Source: Candidatus Hydrogenedentota bacterium (GTDB taxonomy: Bacteria > Hydrogenedentota > Hydrogenedentia > Hydrogenedentales > CAITNO01). Taken from it: a DNA stretch of 36,204 nt. The stretch covers positions 1 through 36,204 of the forward strand of contig JAGPFE010000034.1 in the NCBI GenBank assembly GCA_018056705.1, in the 5' to 3' direction. The notes beneath the pieces are model-generated. The model saw only the letters and a program-made list of their open reading frames with translations, did not search any database and was not told the origin of the DNA. Shown in pieces: positions 33,873 through 36,204 of this stretch (the first letter of the stretch is position 1; each line of letters starts with the position of its first letter). Made by a program: the position numbers and the translations under genes.

Positions 33873-34916
33873 TTACCCCTTCCATGGATGCGGCAACAGC
33901 AGTTCCTGGTACAGTTGCATGGCGTACTCGTCGGTCATGCCAGCCACGAAATCGGCGGTTGTCCGCACGAGGGAATCGCCGGTACGATCCATTTCTTCGA
34001 GTATTTCCCGGGTGGGGTGTTCAACAAGGTACTCGAACAGTTCCGCCAGCACGCGTTCGGCCCGGCGGATTTCCCGGTCAATGGCTTCGCAGGGATATAC
34101 CCTGGTATACATGTGGTCGCGCAACGTGACCATGGCCTCCCGGATTTCCGGCACGATGCCAATTTCATGTTCCGAAGATCCCTCTATCACCGCCATGACC
34201 ATGGTTTCAATGCGCTGGCTGTGGGTGTTTCCAAGGACTTCGATTGCATCCCGAGGCAGGCTTTCCAGGGTGATCACCCCCGCGCGTAACGCGTCGTCAA
34301 TGTCGTGGGTGATGTAACCGATCGCGTCGGCAATGCCCACGACCATGCCCTCGAGCGTATGGGGTCCATCCTGGGGAAGGTTCCCGTAAAGCAGGGTTTT
34401 GGCTGCCGAATGATAAAGGATGCCGTCCCGGGTTTCGTGCGTCAGGTTCAGGCCCGGTCCCGCGGAACGGGATTCCAGCAGGTCCACCACCCGCAGGCTC
34501 TGTTCGTAATGCCGGAATCCACCGGGAACCAGCCGGTCGAGCACCCGTTCTCCCGCGTGGCCGAACGGGGTGTGACCAAGGTCATGGCCGAGGGAAATCG
34601 CTTCCACGAGGTCTTCGTTAAGAAACAGCGCGCGGGCGATGGATCGGGCGATCTGGCTTACCTCCAGCGTGTGGGTGAGCCGGGTACGATAATGATCTCC
34701 GGATGGGGCCAGGAATACCTGGGTTTTCCGCTTGAGCCTGCGGAACGCCTTGGAGTGCAGGATCCGGTCCCGGTCTCGCTGAAAAACCGTGCGACAGGGA
34801 TCCGGCGGTTCATCAACCAGCCTGCCCCGGCTGGCGACCGCGCGGGTCGCTCCGGGAGACAGGAACAGGTTTTCCCGTTCTTCGATCCGTTCACGTATGA
34901 CATGGCTTCGAGGCAT
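33873..34916 (-). CDS. dGTPase-like HD-domain triphosphohydrolase
   Basis: These enzymes cut dNTPs to the nucleoside and triphosphate and so control the dNTP pool. ATG 34916 is preferred because GGAG lies about 8 bases upstream; ATG 34946 would extend the protein by ten residues and overlap the Nudix gene. The 347-residue protein has the HD metal residues His82 (RLTHTLEV), His111-Asp112 (LGHDLGHTPFGHAGE) and Asp197 (IADAIGYITHDIDDAL). N-terminal RTVFQRDRDRILHSKAFRRL is characteristic. It is shorter than E. coli Dgt and matches the widespread dgt-like subgroup, so the substrate preference is unproved. It follows the Nudix gene closely, which suggests a nucleotide-cleaning operon with hflX. Confidence 0.93.
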   Translation of the reverse strand: MPRSHVIRERIEERENLFLSPGATRAVASRGRLVDEPPDPCRTVFQRDRDRILHSKAFRRLKRKTQVFLAPSGDHYRTRLTHTLEVSQIARSIARALFLNEDLVEAISLGHDLGHTPFGHAGERVLDRLVPGGFRHYEQSLRVVDLLESRSAGPGLNLTHETRDGILYHSAAKTLLYGNLPQDGPHTLEGMVVGIADAIGYITHDIDDALRAGVITLESLPRDAIEVLGNTHSQRIETMVMAVIEGSSEHEIGIVPEIREAMVTLRDHMYTRVYPCEAIDREIRRAERVLAELFEYLVEHPTREILEEMDRTGDSLVRTTADFVAGMTDEYAMQLYQELLLPHPWKG

Positions 34917-34930
34917 CACTGATCTCCGGA

Positions 34931-35398
34931 TTACTGATCTATCCATCGATTGACCGGCAGGGAGATCCGATCGGGAAAGCCCGCCCGCGCGCGGTCCAAC
35001 AGGTCCCGCTGGATGGGCGGATGCATGGCCAGCGTGGGCAGGCTGTCGAGGGGCATGAACCGGGCGTCTACTACCCGTGGATCTTTACCGGTGGCCCTGA
35101 CAGGTCCAGCACCAGGGCGGTCGCACAGGAAAGCCACCTGCACGAGATGCCGTTTCCCCCCGGGATCGATGGCTTCGCAGAGATGAACGATATGACGGGG
35201 AATGACGTCCAGATCCAGTTCTTCCCGCAGTTCCCGTTGTAGCGCGGCAAGCATGGTTTCTCCGGGGTCAACCCCGCCACCGGGCAGTACCCAGGTCCGC
35301 CGGCCATTTTTTTCGTGCAGGGCCAGCAGCACCGCGTTGTGTTCCACGATTACCGCCGCGACGCGTATCCGGGGAAAAGGCATATCCGGCGGGCTCAT
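34931..35398 (-). CDS. Nudix hydrolase
   Basis: This 155-residue Nudix-fold pyrophosphatase has a recognisable Nudix box running from GGVDPGE through REL to REEL (near residues 41-61). In the box pattern GX5EX7REUXEEXGU, the final Gly is replaced by Asp (EELDL), a tolerated variation. It cleaves a nucleoside diphosphate linked to another group; the substrate is not predictable. The start is ATG 35398, just after the hflX stop, and the stop at 34931 lies 14 bases before the dgt start. The placement between hflX and dgt suggests a role in nucleotide housekeeping. Confidence 0.92.
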   Translation of the reverse strand: MSPPDMPFPRIRVAAVIVEHNAVLLALHEKNGRRTWVLPGGGVDPGETMLAALQRELREELDLDVIPRHIVHLCEAIDPGGKRHLVQVAFLCDRPGAGPVRATGKDPRVVDARFMPLDSLPTLAMHPPIQRDLLDRARAGFPDRISLPVNRWIDQ

Positions 35399-35402
35399 GA
35401 TT

Positions 35403-36204
35403 TTATTCCGAGCGAACCAGGAATTCAGACAACTGGGCCACCAGGGCTGGCGGAATTTCCGCTTCCAGGATCAGGTTGTTCTGGTCCACTTCCTGGCGGA
35501 GAATTCTACCCCGGCGGTGCAGGCCGGCCACGATGTCTCCCCGTGCCACCGGTACCCGGAGGGTCACCATGGACCGGGACAGGGCCATCCGTTGTTCCAC
35601 GGTTTCCAGGAGTTCCCTGAGACCGGTACCCCGGGTCGCCGATACCATGAGCCGGGAGGTTCGTTCCTGTTTCAGTAGTTCCAGTTCTTCCGGCGGCAGC
35701 AGGTCGATCTTGTTGTAGACCAGCAGGGACGGCACGTCAGCAGCTTTAATTTCTTCAAGCACCTGCCGGACGGTGGAAATGTGTTCTTCCCGGGCGGGGT
35801 GAGAGGCGTCTACCACGATCAGCAGCAACTGGGCTTCCCGGACTTCCTCGAGGGTCGCGCGGAACGCCGCGACCAGCGTGTGGGGCAGGCGCCGGACGAA
35901 ACCCACCGTGTCTGCCAGCAACACCTGGCCTCCGCCGGGCAGGTCACAGCGGCGTACCAGGGGGTCCAGCGTGGCAAACAGTTTGTCTTCCGCGAAAGCA
36001 TCCGCTCCCGTCAGCGCGTTGAGCAGGGTGCTTTTACCAGCGTTGGTGTATCCCACGAGGGTTGCCGTGAACACTCCCGTGTCGTTCCGGCGTTTCCGCT
36101 GGATCTGGCGATCCTGCCGGACCGTTTCCAACTCGGTTTCCAGTAGGCGGATCCGTTCACGGATCACGCGGCGGTCCACCTCCAGTTTCTGTTCGCCGGG
36201 ACCG
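35403..36204 (-). CDS. hflX: GTPase HflX, N-terminal part cut by window
   Basis: HflX is a ribosome-associated GTPase that splits stalled ribosomes during stress. The open frame runs off the right edge. The sequence entering the window (GPGEQKLEVDRRVI) is the HflX-specific GPGE...DRR segment at the end of its N-terminal domain. The GTPase core is complete: G1 GYTNAGKST, G3 DTVGF, and G4 NKID in LLVYNKIDLL. The GTG at 36179 is an internal codon, not the start. It is followed four bases later by the Nudix gene, in the same direction. The assignment is secure, but length and start cannot be judged. Confidence 0.94.
   Translation of the reverse strand, partial: GPGEQKLEVDRRVIRERIRLLETELETVRQDRQIQRKRRNDTGVFTATLVGYTNAGKSTLLNALTGADAFAEDKLFATLDPLVRRCDLPGGGQVLLADTVGFVRRLPHTLVAAFRATLEEVREAQLLLIVVDASHPAREEHISTVRQVLEEIKAADVPSLLVYNKIDLLPPEELELLKQERTSRLMVSATRGTGLRELLETVEQRMALSRSMVTLRVPVARGDIVAGLHRRGRILRQEVDQNNLILEAEIPPALVAQLSEFLVRSE

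Overview
The window is about 36.2 kb of gene-dense, high-GC bacterial chromosome. It holds 33 protein genes that I can support; two run off the ends (radA at the left, hflX at the right). I saw no rRNA, tRNA, insertion sequence, prophage gene or CRISPR array. Sec and lipoprotein signals, core-type sugar transferases and a PilZ protein suggest a Gram-negative cell plan. RadA-DisA (c-di-AMP) and the two-subunit class 1B dihydroorotate dehydrogenase are more familiar from Firmicutes and some deeper lineages. I cannot name the organism. An uncultured, non-model phylum is my best guess, because about one third of the genes are not assignable to a family from sequence alone and several family members are degenerate or split in unusual ways.

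Layout. 1-4107 (+): radA, disA, pyrK, pyrD (DNA repair, c-di-AMP, pyrimidine synthesis). 4139-7368 (+): two translationally coupled exported or anchored proteins of unknown function, the first with an AT-rich core unlike its surroundings. 7377-8378 (-): a multi-pass membrane protein resembling the DUF1624/HGSNAT acyltransferase group. 8546-14069 (+): a surface-glycan cluster with a 74-residue coiled-coil protein, two GT4 and one GT2 glycosyltransferases, and a membrane-anchored alkaline-phosphatase-fold protein lacking the usual nucleophile. 14158-18613 (+): a promoter, an anchored PilZ protein, a membrane protein, an exported protein and a LarA-family nickel racemase, with overlapping or closely spaced genes. 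18630-21675 (+): MazG-type pyrophosphatase, dnaA and a bile-acid:sodium-symporter-family transporter. 21768-23705 (+): a stand-alone IMP cyclohydrolase domain (half of PurH) and purD. 23745-24638 (-): a response regulator with a degenerate GGDEF domain. 24942-26985 (+): two lipoproteins, the first an S41-protease-like protein that appears to have lost its catalytic residues. 26982-36204 (-): panD, panC, panB, folK, an exported protein with about 21 ankyrin repeats, a secreted GH30 glycosidase, a dGTPase-like HD protein, a Nudix hydrolase and hflX.

How the genes work together. The housekeeping modules are pyrimidine (pyrK-pyrD), purine (IMP cyclohydrolase-purD), pantothenate/folate (panBCD-folK), nucleotide-pool cleaning (mazG, Nudix, dgt) and replication initiation (dnaA). 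The accessory theme is the cell surface: glycosyltransferases, membrane-anchored or exported proteins and a likely c-di-GMP receptor. A recurring feature is loss of catalytic residues on intact-looking folds: the phosphatase/sulfatase-like protein, the S41-like lipoprotein and the GGDEF domain.
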